From Calothrix sp. NIES-4105 (GTDB lineage Bacteria; Cyanobacteriota; Cyanobacteriia; Cyanobacteriales; Nostocaceae), in NCBI RefSeq assembly GCF_002368415.1, contig NZ_AP018290.1, forward strand, positions 6,089,614-6,153,613: a stretch of 64,000 bases of DNA, in the 5' to 3' direction. A program made the position numbers and the translations under genes. Below the pieces are notes generated by a model. The model was not told the DNA's origin. It saw only the letters and a list, made by a program, of their open reading frames with translations, and ran no database searches. This document shows, piece after piece, positions 19,253-27,978 of the stretch; within the stretch, counting starts at the first letter, position 1, and every line of letters begins with the position of its first letter.

Positions 19253-20911
19253 TTATTGCTTTATTTTTTCGCTCAGAGCTTGAATTTGTGTACCTGGGTA
19301 ATAGAACTGGAGAATTCTAGCACTTGACCAACCAAGTTTAGCTAAATTTTGCGCTCCAACTTGACTCAATCCAACTCCATGTCCCATTCCCCCACCAACA
19401 AAAGCATACCCCCATAATGTTGACTCACCTTTATTGAGTGGCTCCAGGTAAAACAGCGTACTTATCGGCGCCGCAAATGCGCTACGAACTTCATCTTTAG
19501 TCAAGTTAAACGAACCAATATCGGTTTTTATCTCTAATTTCAGAATACGTCCGCTATCACTACGCTCGACTACTTCCATTTCTCGAACCTCTTTTAACTT
19601 GGCAAAGGGACTTTTCTTAACTGCGAGAAATTTCTGCAAACCTTTAGTTATATCCTCAACGCGCGACTCCCGTCTCCAACGAAATAATTCCCAGCCAGTT
19701 TCGTTAAAACCCTCTTTTTTATTGATAAACGCTTGTAAATTACTTTCTTGGCTTAACGATTGTCCCGTCAGGTTCCATATATTATTCGGTGCATCTAATA
19801 TTGGTCGTAAGTACGAACGGTCGTCCCCATTCCATACATCTGAAAATGAAGCTGTAACACCACCTGTGCTAGCTGAATACAATGCATCAACTAGTTCGTT
19901 TTTATACGTTACTACCATTCCTCTGGTGCTGGCAATTGCTTTATCGGTACTAGCTGAAACACCTTTTAAACCAAAGTAAACTTGACAATGCGTATCCGCA
20001 CATAATTGATAATTATCAGCAGCAAATCTGCGTATATTCCGCAAAGCGTATGTTCGAGCAATAATTGCCTGTGCCTCAAGTGCAGCCATTGGAGCATTAT
20101 TACCGATTTCATAAGGTACTACTCCACGTAAATATGTTTCTAATGGAACATTATTTACAAGTGTATAAGTACCGTAAGCATTTGGCTGCACCCGCAAAGT
20201 ACCGGGGAACAAACGCGCTTTGTTTGGATTTATCGTATCCTTCTTTTCTTTATTGTCTTTGTTATCAGGTTTACTACTGACATTTTTCTCATCGAGTTTC
20301 TGGCCCTTGTTTACCAAAATCAAGTTTTTTCGACTATCGATAGATAACGAATTCGCGTTATAGCGCTTGTCTCCCACAGCCCAACTTACAGTTGGTACCT
20401 GGTTGATAAATTCAGTATCAATAAAAGGAGTTTTTCTACCGCTTGCCTGTAAGCTAGCCAGTAACAACCGTCGCAACAGCGGAGTACTATATACATTCCG
20501 AGAAGCCCATACCTGCCAACGGTCAGGTTGAGCAATCTCAACCTGAATACCTAATTGGCGCCACCTCAAAGCATTATCCTCTGCTGTCTCAAAAGTTCGG
20601 AAAACCCCCAATACAACCCGCTCATCAATAGCAGTCTTCGGTACTTTTGCCATCGCAATTTCCAGTCGCACAGGTTTATCAGTACTAACTGTCTGTTGAC
20701 CGCTACTCGTCCGAAAACTCAATTGCAGCTTATCCCCCTTAGTCGGCTCAAGCTGTAACAAATCTTTCGTACTATCACCAAACCGCTGTACAATCCCAAT
20801 CTTCAACTCAACATCTGTATTACCTTTACTACTCGCTGATGCACCTGTTAATCCCAACAGGCAAAACACAGTCAGCGTCGTGTAGTACATACGCCCGCAT
20901 ATGCTCTTCAT
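19253..20911 (-). CDS. SpoIID/LytB domain exported protein
   Basis: About 552 residues from the ATG at 20911, preferred over an in-frame ATG at 20965 because it gives a clean signal peptide (MKSICGRMYYTTLTVFCLL, cleavage near TGASA). The middle holds a linker rich in Lys/Asn/Asp. The SpoIID domain is clear: VPLETYLRGVVPYEIG, ALEAQAIIARTYAL, STRGMVVTYKNELVDALYSASTGG, and the C-terminal GGGMGHGVGLSQVGAQNLA. In sporulating bacteria SpoIID is a lytic transglycosylase acting on peptidoglycan; in cyanobacteria the role is not established but a cell-wall function is likely. Confidence 0.88.
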   Translation of the reverse strand: MKSICGRMYYTTLTVFCLLGLTGASASSKGNTDVELKIGIVQRFGDSTKDLLQLEPTKGDKLQLSFRTSSGQQTVSTDKPVRLEIAMAKVPKTAIDERVVLGVFRTFETAEDNALRWRQLGIQVEIAQPDRWQVWASRNVYSTPLLRRLLLASLQASGRKTPFIDTEFINQVPTVSWAVGDKRYNANSLSIDSRKNLILVNKGQKLDEKNVSSKPDNKDNKEKKDTINPNKARLFPGTLRVQPNAYGTYTLVNNVPLETYLRGVVPYEIGNNAPMAALEAQAIIARTYALRNIRRFAADNYQLCADTHCQVYFGLKGVSASTDKAIASTRGMVVTYKNELVDALYSASTGGVTASFSDVWNGDDRSYLRPILDAPNNIWNLTGQSLSQESNLQAFINKKEGFNETGWELFRWRRESRVEDITKGLQKFLAVKKSPFAKLKEVREMEVVERSDSGRILKLEIKTDIGSFNLTKDEVRSAFAAPISTLFYLEPLNKGESTLWGYAFVGGGMGHGVGLSQVGAQNLAKLGWSSARILQFYYPGTQIQALSEKIKQ

Positions 20912-21128
20912 AGAAAACCGCTTTTTTTCGCTTTGCCAAAACTTGCCCGCACCCAATGCATTCATATTTTAATTGTAGTAATTGTGTAACATAAAATGTC
21001 TAAATTACTACATTACAACTTTGTTCAGTTTTTTTTGCTAATCGCTTGCAAAACGAAGTCATAACGAGTATGATTAAGCTCAAGACATATGAATAAGAAC
21101 AAAAACATAGTTAGTAGGTAAAAATATC

Positions 21129-21392
21129 ATGGTAAGAGTTCAAGAGATACCCTTAAATCAAATTCGGCGCCCTTTGCCGCGTGTAAATGACCAAGAAAAA
21201 GTAAAATCCTTAATGGCATCGATAGCAGAAATAGGGCAACTTGAGCCAATAGACGTGTTAGAAGTCGATGGGCAGTACTACGGCTTTTCAGGATGTCATC
21301 GTTACGAAGCTTGTCAGCGTTTAGGTAAAGAAACAATTCTTGCTCGAGTTCGCAAGGCGCCTTCGAGTGTGCTGAAAATGCACATAGCATAA
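21129..21392 (+). CDS. srx: Sulfiredoxin
   Basis: 87 residues with a ParB-like fold. The diagnostic motif FSGCHRYEACQRLG (catalytic Cys in GCHR) is at about residues 57-70, preceded by LPRVNDQEKVKSLMASI and GQLEPIDVLEV. Sulfiredoxin uses ATP to repair over-oxidised (sulfinic) 2-Cys peroxiredoxins. The C-terminus VLKMHIA is the normal family end. The gene appears to be single. Confidence 0.92.
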   Translation: MVRVQEIPLNQIRRPLPRVNDQEKVKSLMASIAEIGQLEPIDVLEVDGQYYGFSGCHRYEACQRLGKETILARVRKAPSSVLKMHIA

Positions 21393-21398
21393 AGAGTA

Positions 21399-21506
21399 GT
21401 GCGTACCGCGCGTTCAATTTTCCCAATTATTGAAGAAGTTAACGACGAACCTACTCCAGGTTCACCAAAAAACCGCTTGGATGTTGCGGAGTTTACTGCT
21501 AACTAA
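21399..21506 (+). CDS. Possible 35-residue small protein
   Basis: A short frame opening with GTG just after srx. The product reads RTARSIFPIIEEVNDEPTPG and ends DVAEFTAN, which looks more protein-like than random (acidic, Pro-containing, no repeats). The ribosome binding site is weak. I do not recognise it; it could also be a remnant of a longer gene. Confidence 0.25.
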   Translation: MRTARSIFPIIEEVNDEPTPGSPKNRLDVAEFTAN

Positions 21507-21990
21507 AAGGGTAGTAAAAACTGGTAGTTGCCGGAATTTAAAACTCGAAAAAAATATCTAAAAACGGATATTTGTGCTAGAATTAATGTATAAGGTTTTA
21601 AACTTTATACCATTAGCATAAACCAGATGGATTTATGCAGAGGTTCCGAGGTAGGAAACTTAAGACGTATACTGGTTAAAAATTATTTTTCCGCGTTTCA
21701 CCTCGATTGTTTCTTCCGATTCCATGTTGCAGTTCCTTCGGGATTCCTTAAATTAATTTAATTAGTTTAGCGAACAAATTGTAACTTTTACTCGTGTAAA
21801 AACGGATTGAGACAATGATTGATACAAGGAAGAGTCACCGATGCTTAAAAACGACGATAACTACCGAAAATACCAGTTATAGGTAGATATTTCCAGGTTA
21901 TTAGTAGGTGGAAGAATAAAGATAGTTAGGAGTGCCGAGTAATACTCCTAACTCTTAACTCCTAACTACTAACTCCTAACTCCTATTAAA
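21507..21990. other. Intergenic region with possible structured RNA
   Basis: Around 21615-21640 GCATAAA and TTTATGC form a 7-bp hairpin, followed by GGTTCC/GGAAAC partial pairing. A TAGAAT-like -10 box lies near 21578. The end (21925-21985) is a tandem TAACTCC repeat reaching the start of the HTH-GrpE gene. A small RNA or long leader is possible; no known family matched. Confidence 0.3.
21925..21985. repeat. TAACTCC heptamer repeat
   Basis: Tandem CTAACTC/TAACTCC heptamers just upstream of the HTH-GrpE start codon, where a ribosome binding site would normally be. Same class of STRR repeats as elsewhere in the window. Confidence 0.75.
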
Positions 21991-22665
21991 ATGTCCGACT
22001 TCACATCGCATCTGCAAAACTTAATCAAACAAGCTGGTATTCCTTCCTTGAAAGCGCTAGGACGTAATGCTGGTGTTTCTGAGCGTCAAATTTTGCGGTT
22101 GCGACGTGGTGAAGTTAAAGAAATACGAGTCTCAGTTCTAGCAAAACTCTCAGAAGCTTTAAAAGTGACTGTAGATGATTTAGTTACAGGTTTTTCTGAA
22201 GCTAGTGCTGTAGAAGTAAATGTACTTAATGACCATGAATCTATACAAAAAACGTCGGAAAACGATTTATTAAGAAAGATTACAGAACTAGAACATGAGT
22301 ATTTATTTTTAAAGCAGCAGTTTGAACAGCAGAAAGAAAAATTAAAGCAAGAATTTCAGCAAGAAAGCTTACAGGTATTGGAATCTTTATTTGTACAGTT
22401 GCCGACAGCAGCGCGCGCATGTCGAGAAAACCCGCAATTACCCGCAGCCAATATTTTACCCTTGGTAGAGAAACCACTTGAACGCTTACTACAAAACTGG
22501 GGAGTCGAAGCAATTGCCTCAGTCGGAGAAGAAATATCCTATGACCCGCAGTTCCACCAGTTGCTTGATGGTACAGCGCAACCAGGTCAAAACGTCAAAG
22601 TCCGTTATATTGGGTATCGCCAAGGTGAGAAATTACTAACCCGTGCAAAAGTCAGTCCAGTCTAG
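21991..22665 (+). CDS. HTH (XRE-type) protein fused to a GrpE-like domain
   Basis: 224 residues with two parts. Residues about 1-72 form a Cro/C1-type helix-turn-helix (AGVSERQILRLRRGEVKEI). Residues about 90-125 are a Gln/Glu-rich coiled coil. The C-terminal ~90 residues resemble GrpE: VEKPLERLLQNWGVEAI, then GEEISYDPQFHQLLDG and VRYIGYRQGEKLLTRAKV, corresponding to the GrpE beta domain with its terminal GY..G..LLRPAKV pattern. GrpE is the nucleotide exchange factor of DnaK. A chaperone-linked transcription factor is an inference; no dnaK or dnaJ is adjacent. Confidence 0.75.
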   Translation: MSDFTSHLQNLIKQAGIPSLKALGRNAGVSERQILRLRRGEVKEIRVSVLAKLSEALKVTVDDLVTGFSEASAVEVNVLNDHESIQKTSENDLLRKITELEHEYLFLKQQFEQQKEKLKQEFQQESLQVLESLFVQLPTAARACRENPQLPAANILPLVEKPLERLLQNWGVEAIASVGEEISYDPQFHQLLDGTAQPGQNVKVRYIGYRQGEKLLTRAKVSPV

Positions 22666-23414
22666 AAGCCTAAATTTCGGTAAAAAAAAATTCAAATAAA
22701 ACTAAAAAGATGTTAGTTTCCCAAAAAACTTGGGAATAATCCTATTAGAGGTGAAAAGTCAGGTGTATCGTCTGGCGCGAATTTATTACCTCTTTCAAGC
22801 TCATCCTTACCAATCAGGAATAAGCGGCATCAAAAAGGATAAGACATTTGGTGAGTACTTGTGATTTACAGCTGCTTGCTTGTGATGCGTCCATAAAATA
22901 CAAACTGAATAGCTCAAAGACATCATCCGTCTGTCTCCGGATCATCAGGTGCATCTAACCATGTCGTAAAACCTCATTGGTAAGTTAACTTACATTCAAA
23001 ATAATCCTTTATGCAGGCGTGTAAATAGTAGATATAGTTTATATCTACTATTTGCAGCAAGCATAAATACCATAAAAATTTATTGGTATCATCCTCGTAT
23101 AATGATTATGATTAAGTATGAATATTTTATTTTGAAAGGCCAAATAGCTTGACTTATATCTTATTTTCTCTCAATAATCATAGGGTGGCAATGCCCACTT
23201 GACGTGAAAGCGTATTTCTAGGACAAATTTTGTCACCTGATTGTAACATGAGATTAAGGTGCATTCGGGTGAGTTGAGATTTCATGCTCAATTTCAGCTA
23301 GATTGATACAAAAATAATTCAAATTTGAAGTTGGCAACCTTTTTCAAATGAATTATCATTAATTTACATTAACACTGTCATTCATAGAATTTTTTACAAG
23401 CAATTTCACTAAAC
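22666..23414. other. Intergenic region with a perfect AT-rich hairpin
   Basis: About 750 bases with no supported gene. AAATAGTAGATATA at 23023-23036 and its exact complement at 23040-23053 make a 14-bp stem with a three-base loop; no T-run follows. GAGGT/ACCTC pairs near 22748-22795 could form another stem. Confidence 0.5.
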
Positions 23415-23747
23415 ATGTTGACCCAAGAAGTAAAAATTTTTCAGCCAAGTGGAAGTTTAGACGCTACCAAGTCGCAAGCATTTCGCCAGGAAATCGCTGA
23501 TCTAGTCGAAAATGGCACTAAAATTGTTTTAGTTGACCTAAAAAACGTTACTTTTATGGATAGCTCTGGTCTGGGCGCCTTAGTTCTTGCGTTCAAGACA
23601 CTGAGAGCCGCTAACAGTAAGCTAGTACTATGCTCAATCAACGAGCAAATTCGGATATTGTTTGAATTAACGAGTATGGATAAAGTATTCGAGATATTTG
23701 CCAATCAAGAAGAATTTAAAAAATCAATAATGGCGTCGAAAGCTTGA
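23415..23747 (+). CDS. STAS-domain anti-sigma-factor antagonist
   Basis: 110 residues, one STAS domain like SpoIIAA/RsbV. The phosphorylatable Ser lies in FMDSSGLGALV at about residue 54; LDATKSQAFRQEI and the C-terminal FEIFANQEEF fit the family. In partner switching, the unphosphorylated form captures an anti-sigma kinase, and a PP2C phosphatase reactivates it. The convergent gene six bases beyond encodes such a phosphatase, so the two are probably functional partners. Confidence 0.9.
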   Translation: MLTQEVKIFQPSGSLDATKSQAFRQEIADLVENGTKIVLVDLKNVTFMDSSGLGALVLAFKTLRAANSKLVLCSINEQIRILFELTSMDKVFEIFANQEEFKKSIMASKA

Positions 23748-23753
23748 ACTTAA

Positions 23754-24887
23754 TTAATCAAATCGAGCTTGCAATATAGATAAATCATCATCAAATGCAG
23801 CTTTGGCGTTTAAACTCGTCAAATGTATGATTATCTCATCAAGTCGAGTTTCAACTGGATGATGCAAATTAACAAGCATTTTGATGAAGGCATCCAGACC
23901 CCATAGTTTGCCATCAGTTTTGGTAATTTCATATGCACCATCGCTAAATAGGTATAGCTTACTGGATTCTGCTATATTGCAAAACCCATCAACGTATTTT
24001 GCTTCCGGAAACATCCCAATTGGCATTCCTGAAGTTCTTAATAATTTGACTTCAGAGTGGAGATTGTTACCGGATATTAATACTGCGGGTGGATGACCAG
24101 CGCTCGAATACATTAACTGGCGCCGTTTACGGTTATATACACCATACCAAATAGTAAAGTATTTATCGTTCTGATAACTCATCTGAAACGTTTCGTTTAG
24201 CGCTTTGAGTACCTCACTTGGTTGGTAATAATTCAAGTTTTGTAGCGCCCGTGAACGTAATAAATTCAATACCGATATTGATGGCAAAGTCGCTTTAAGT
24301 CCATGTCCCGCAGCATCTAGTAAATATAATGCCAGATAATCAGGGTCAAGCCAGTAATAATCTAAGCAATCACCTCCAAGCTGACGCGAAGGAATAAATC
24401 GATAACTTATATCTAATGGTTCATGCATCGGCAACGGTAACAGCGAACAAACATACTCCGCCGCTTCCGTAAGTTCATTTTCAAGTTTCTGCTTTTGCGC
24501 GCGTAGATCACGACTCAGCTGATGCAGTCGCAAACCAGCCCTCACCCTTGCTTGAAGTTCATTTTGTTCAATCGGTTTGGACAAATAATCGTCGGCGCCA
24601 GCATCAAGTCCTTTAACACGGTCAGCAACCGAGTCGAGGGATGTTAGTAGTATAAAAAACGTCGTCGATAATACGGTAGAAGCTTTGATATGCTGACAAA
24701 CATCTATACCGCTTAATCCTGGCATCATCCAATCACAAATAATCAACGCAGGTCGATTCGCATTAGCAATTGCAATTCCTTCTGAGCCATTACTAGCTGC
24801 CACGACATCATAACCTTGCCTAGCTAACATTCGTTTCAAGAGTATTAGCACCGCAGGGTCATCATCGATTACCAAGATTTGATACAT
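23754..24887 (-). CDS. Receiver-PP2C (SpoIIE/RsbU-type) phosphatase
   Basis: 377 residues. N-terminal receiver (about 1-120) with the acidic pair in VIDDDP, phosphoacceptor Asp in LIICDWMMPGLSG, Thr in FILLTS and Lys in DDYLSKPI. A short coiled linker follows, then a PP2C-like domain (about 165-375): LGGDCLDYYWLD, LYLLDAAGHGLKA, YSSAGHPPAVL, LYLFSDGAYEI and AFDDDLSIL supply the metal-binding Asp residues. The predicted role is signal-regulated dephosphorylation of a STAS protein, most simply the convergent neighbour at 23415. Confidence 0.9.
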   Translation of the reverse strand: MYQILVIDDDPAVLILLKRMLARQGYDVVAASNGSEGIAIANANRPALIICDWMMPGLSGIDVCQHIKASTVLSTTFFILLTSLDSVADRVKGLDAGADDYLSKPIEQNELQARVRAGLRLHQLSRDLRAQKQKLENELTEAAEYVCSLLPLPMHEPLDISYRFIPSRQLGGDCLDYYWLDPDYLALYLLDAAGHGLKATLPSISVLNLLRSRALQNLNYYQPSEVLKALNETFQMSYQNDKYFTIWYGVYNRKRRQLMYSSAGHPPAVLISGNNLHSEVKLLRTSGMPIGMFPEAKYVDGFCNIAESSKLYLFSDGAYEITKTDGKLWGLDAFIKMLVNLHHPVETRLDEIIIHLTSLNAKAAFDDDLSILQARFD

Positions 24888-24933
24888 AACAGATAGCCGC
24901 TTACTACTATTAACTACTAACTACCCTCCACAG

Positions 24934-25731
24934 CTAGATTCCCGGTGGTGATAGAGGATTCAACCATAACAGAATAGTACGTTTGAGTTGATTAAGGTCA
25001 CGGTATACTTCTTGTTTGAACCATTGCCCCAAAGCATCCAGTGGATTAAAGTCACGTCCTGCTTGCCATTTTACATCTTGACCTAAAGGTGTTAGATGAT
25101 TTCCAGCAATTATTTGCACCGTCACCATATCGTTAAAGCGTTCTCTTAAAATTTCGCTTAATCCAGAGGATTGATCAATTGTATCGTTGGTGAATTTGAC
25201 TAGCAGGTTACGACGAATATTATAGTATTCACGAACTAAGTCGTTCGTCTGTGCAGGTGAAGGAACAAATTCCACAGCAAGGGCTGAATTTGTAAACGCT
25301 GTATTAAACTGTTCAATTAAAGGAACAGCATCGCGCGCAGCATAATTATTAAAGGAAATAAAAATATTTCCAGCACGCTCAACTTTTGAGAAGCGACTGC
25401 CGATAAGTAAATGAAGCTTACAACCCATACTATGCCCAATTCCATATATAGGCAGGTAACCATTGCCCAACATACCTCGTTCTTCTAGACGAATAAGCGC
25501 GCGCTCAAAATTGAGGAGTACTTGCTGTGCAATTGCATCATGGTCAAAAGTATTGACAAATGGGGTCGCAACAATGATATAACCTTTTTCAGCCAACGCT
25601 TCCAACAGCAAACGGTATGTAAGGTGTGGCGCAGTCGCAACGAACGCGCCACCCAGAAAATGAATGATACCAATGGGTTTTTGCGTTGCTCCCGATAAAA
25701 CCCAATTACCAGCTATTTCTTTCCAAATCAT
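24934..25731 (-). CDS. DUF1350 alpha/beta-hydrolase-like protein
   Basis: About 265 residues from the ATG at 25731 (MIWKEIAGNWVL), which matches the usual family start better than the ATG at 25758. IGIIHFLGGAFVATAPHLTY, the nucleophile-elbow-like GIGHSMGCKLHLL, and a C-terminal AGNHLTPLGQD with a His fit the DUF1350 family found in cyanobacteria and plastids. Activity is not established. It is one of a series of minus-strand genes, 46 bases beyond the PP2C gene start, so a shared transcript is possible. Confidence 0.8.
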   Translation of the reverse strand: MIWKEIAGNWVLSGATQKPIGIIHFLGGAFVATAPHLTYRLLLEALAEKGYIIVATPFVNTFDHDAIAQQVLLNFERALIRLEERGMLGNGYLPIYGIGHSMGCKLHLLIGSRFSKVERAGNIFISFNNYAARDAVPLIEQFNTAFTNSALAVEFVPSPAQTNDLVREYYNIRRNLLVKFTNDTIDQSSGLSEILRERFNDMVTVQIIAGNHLTPLGQDVKWQAGRDFNPLDALGQWFKQEVYRDLNQLKRTILLWLNPLSPPGI

Positions 25732-25773
25732 CGACAAACAACCATATCTATCCACCACCCATTATGTACTAAT

Positions 25774-25879
25774 GTAGGTTGGGTGGAGGCTTTACGTAAC
25801 CCAATATCAAACAAATATTTAAAGTTGTAGGTTGGGTGGAGGCTTTGCGTAACCCAACATCAAACAAATATTTAAAGTA
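25774..25879. repeat. Two tandem 53-bp repeats
   Basis: Two copies of a 53-base unit start at 25774 and 25827, beginning GTAGGTTGGGTGGAGGCTTT and ending AAATATTTAAAGT. They differ at two positions. The core GTAGGTTGGGT...AACCCAA is an inverted repeat that also occurs near 33872. Confidence 0.9.
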
Positions 25880-25882
25880 AGA

Positions 25883-26602
25883 TTAACTTTGGCTTTGCAA
25901 ACGTTTCATTTCTAACTGTACATCCAAAGCAATCTGTAATGCCTCATTTAACAACCTTCCATGCTCGGTAGCTTGCTCACTAACTTGAAGCGCGCTTAAA
26001 GTTGGTAGATTATTAGCAAACAACTCGCTATTACCAATAATAAAATTCTTATTCTCACGCAAAATTCTTTCTGTTTTTACTGCTCGAATTAAATCCGCGC
26101 GCGTTAGCGATAAAGCGTCAAGTACCTTGTTTCTCTCCTTAATACCGACATTAACATTGCCCGCAGCCTCAATTTCGTCATTAATATGTATAGCTTTAAT
26201 AACATTATTATATCTCTCAACATCGCTTAATAATATTTTTAAAGAAGGAGTAATATTAGCTTGTACTATTTTATTTCTTTGTTTCCAAATAAAATATAAA
26301 ATGTATTGAGCAGATGCACCGCTAATTCCTAACAATAATATCGCTAAAATTCCAGATGGTACAGGCAACCAAGGCATAAGTAAACTACCCAAGGCACCCA
26401 AAATTAAATAACTAAACACAACCGAGGAGATTCCAAGAAAATATGCAGTAGCAGCTTCGGGACCTCTAGCTCTCTCAAAAAATTTATTTACGACTTGTTT
26501 AAATTTGTTAACGACAAGTACAAGTTCTTCATTTACTGGTAAATTTGTTAATTGCTGCAATTCTTTTTGACTTATCTCTAAACCTTTTAAATCATGTTGC
26601 AC
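25883..26602 (-). CDS. Membrane protein of unknown function with coiled coil
   Basis: 239 residues, not recognised. An N-terminal soluble part of about 50 residues is followed by two hydrophobic helices (about 53-75, AYFLGISSVVFSYLILGALG, and about 80-107, around ILAILLLGISGASAQYIL). The remaining ~130 residues look alpha-helical and charged and could form a coiled coil facing the same side as the N-terminus. No catalytic motif. The neighbours give no functional hint. Confidence 0.6.
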   Translation of the reverse strand: MQHDLKGLEISQKELQQLTNLPVNEELVLVVNKFKQVVNKFFERARGPEAATAYFLGISSVVFSYLILGALGSLLMPWLPVPSGILAILLLGISGASAQYILYFIWKQRNKIVQANITPSLKILLSDVERYNNVIKAIHINDEIEAAGNVNVGIKERNKVLDALSLTRADLIRAVKTERILRENKNFIIGNSELFANNLPTLSALQVSEQATEHGRLLNEALQIALDVQLEMKRLQSQS

Positions 26603-26929
26603 AGCTACTTATTCCCCGTTCAGATAAATAGATAAATATTTGTATACTACTATATAGCAATCAAGTTTCTCAACTTGATTCAAAGATAATATATGTGAAA
26701 TTTTTTCACAAAAATTAATAAGCGTTAAAACGCGCGGAAATACATGGCTTATTGTAGCCAAAATTTCCAGTAGCCGCCAGACCTATGTATCGCGTTCCAC
26801 AAAAACTCAAAGAAACCCGGTTTCTTTACGAAAGATTAAGCTTTTTGAGCAAAATCTTTCATCAGAAACAGGGTTTCTCATCGCAGCACGAAAGTATTAA
26901 AAAGCACAAAAATAGTCTATTCAGATAGC
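26603..26929. repeat. Intergenic region with AGAAACCCGGTTTCTT palindromes
   Basis: At about 26811-26880 two related palindromes (AGAAACCCGGTTTCTT and AGAAACAGGGTTTCT) flank TTAAGCTTTTTGAGC. This composite looks like a dispersed miniature repeat. The rest is AT-rich with no gene. Confidence 0.6.
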
Positions 26930-27370
26930 TTACCTAACTTGTCGTCGCACATGCAACCCATCCATCCCCTGCTTTATCCAACTAATGCAGTCAATTTCAG
27001 ATTGGAAGACTTTCGGCGCCGCAATGTTGTTTAAAGTTTCTGGGGGATAGTGGTCATAGAAATATTTATTGGCTTCATTGAAAATAATTATTAAGTTGTG
27101 ACGAAAAGTGTAACGACGTTTGAACACATCTACTCTACTGGTGAAATCTGAATATTTGTCAAGATGTGAACAAGCAATATCAACGATATTACTAGTACTA
27201 GCACCATAAGATTTAGCAGGGTTATCAGCTTTGTGGAAACGACTTCGATATCCAATTTCTGCTAAAACTTTATACGAGTATATATCATTACCCTCTACTT
27301 GATTGAAAATAAAAGGAATAATGAGATAACCTTTATACGAGACTGAACTTTCGTACAACAAACGACTCAT
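26930..27370 (-). CDS. Hypothetical protein, cyanobacterial
   Basis: 146 residues from the ATG at 27370 (MSRLLYESSVSYKGYLIIPF), chosen because GGAGCAG lies a few bases upstream; the frame extends 20 codons further without good support. Soluble, basic, Tyr/Phe rich, no signal peptide or membrane helix, and no domain I recognise. It stands alone between repeat-rich gaps. Confidence 0.6.
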   Translation of the reverse strand: MSRLLYESSVSYKGYLIIPFIFNQVEGNDIYSYKVLAEIGYRSRFHKADNPAKSYGASTSNIVDIACSHLDKYSDFTSRVDVFKRRYTFRHNLIIIFNEANKYFYDHYPPETLNNIAAPKVFQSEIDCISWIKQGMDGLHVRRQVR

Positions 27371-27978
27371 ACGCTGCTCCTTGAATGCACCGATTGACTT
27401 ACTTGTAACTTGTGATGTGTATAACCACATTACAAATCAAAAAGCTTAAGTAAACTATGTATCCATTTATTTGGTTTGATTAAATATCAATTAGATACAA
27501 GTAAAATTATCATTGATATTTATCTATGCCATAACCAGAGATAATCAATGCAGATTAATTATCCCGACACTTAAAACCTAGGTCAGGATAAACGCAAGCC
27601 AGAAAAACTAATCGACGTACAAAAAGCGCGTTTCTAAAAGTTATTTCTTGCTTTTAATTCTTGATTATTTCAACTTAGCATATCTTGCTAACTATATGGA
27701 TAAGGGGTAAAACCAATTAGCTTCACACACGTAACGTAATTACGTTTGTCTCGACAGTGAATGTAACGGGTAATTGATGCAATTCATTTCAAATCTTTGT
27801 CAAATTGATTACCAGTTATATTTACAAATTATGCATAAAATCTGTTACATCCGTAACATCCGTTGCCAAAAATCTACCGCTAGGTAATAAAATTCCTACC
27901 TCATAGCGATTAGAATAGCGGTTTAAATAATTACATAATCACAAAAATTATTAATTATTAACCTTACCCCTTTTCCTT
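27371..27978. other. Intergenic region, no gene supported
   Basis: About 600 AT-rich bases upstream of both the minus-strand hypothetical gene and the antiporter. It holds CCGTAACATCCGTTGCC (about 27850), a motif that recurs near 55365 and 55575, and no convincing open frame. Confidence 0.45.
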
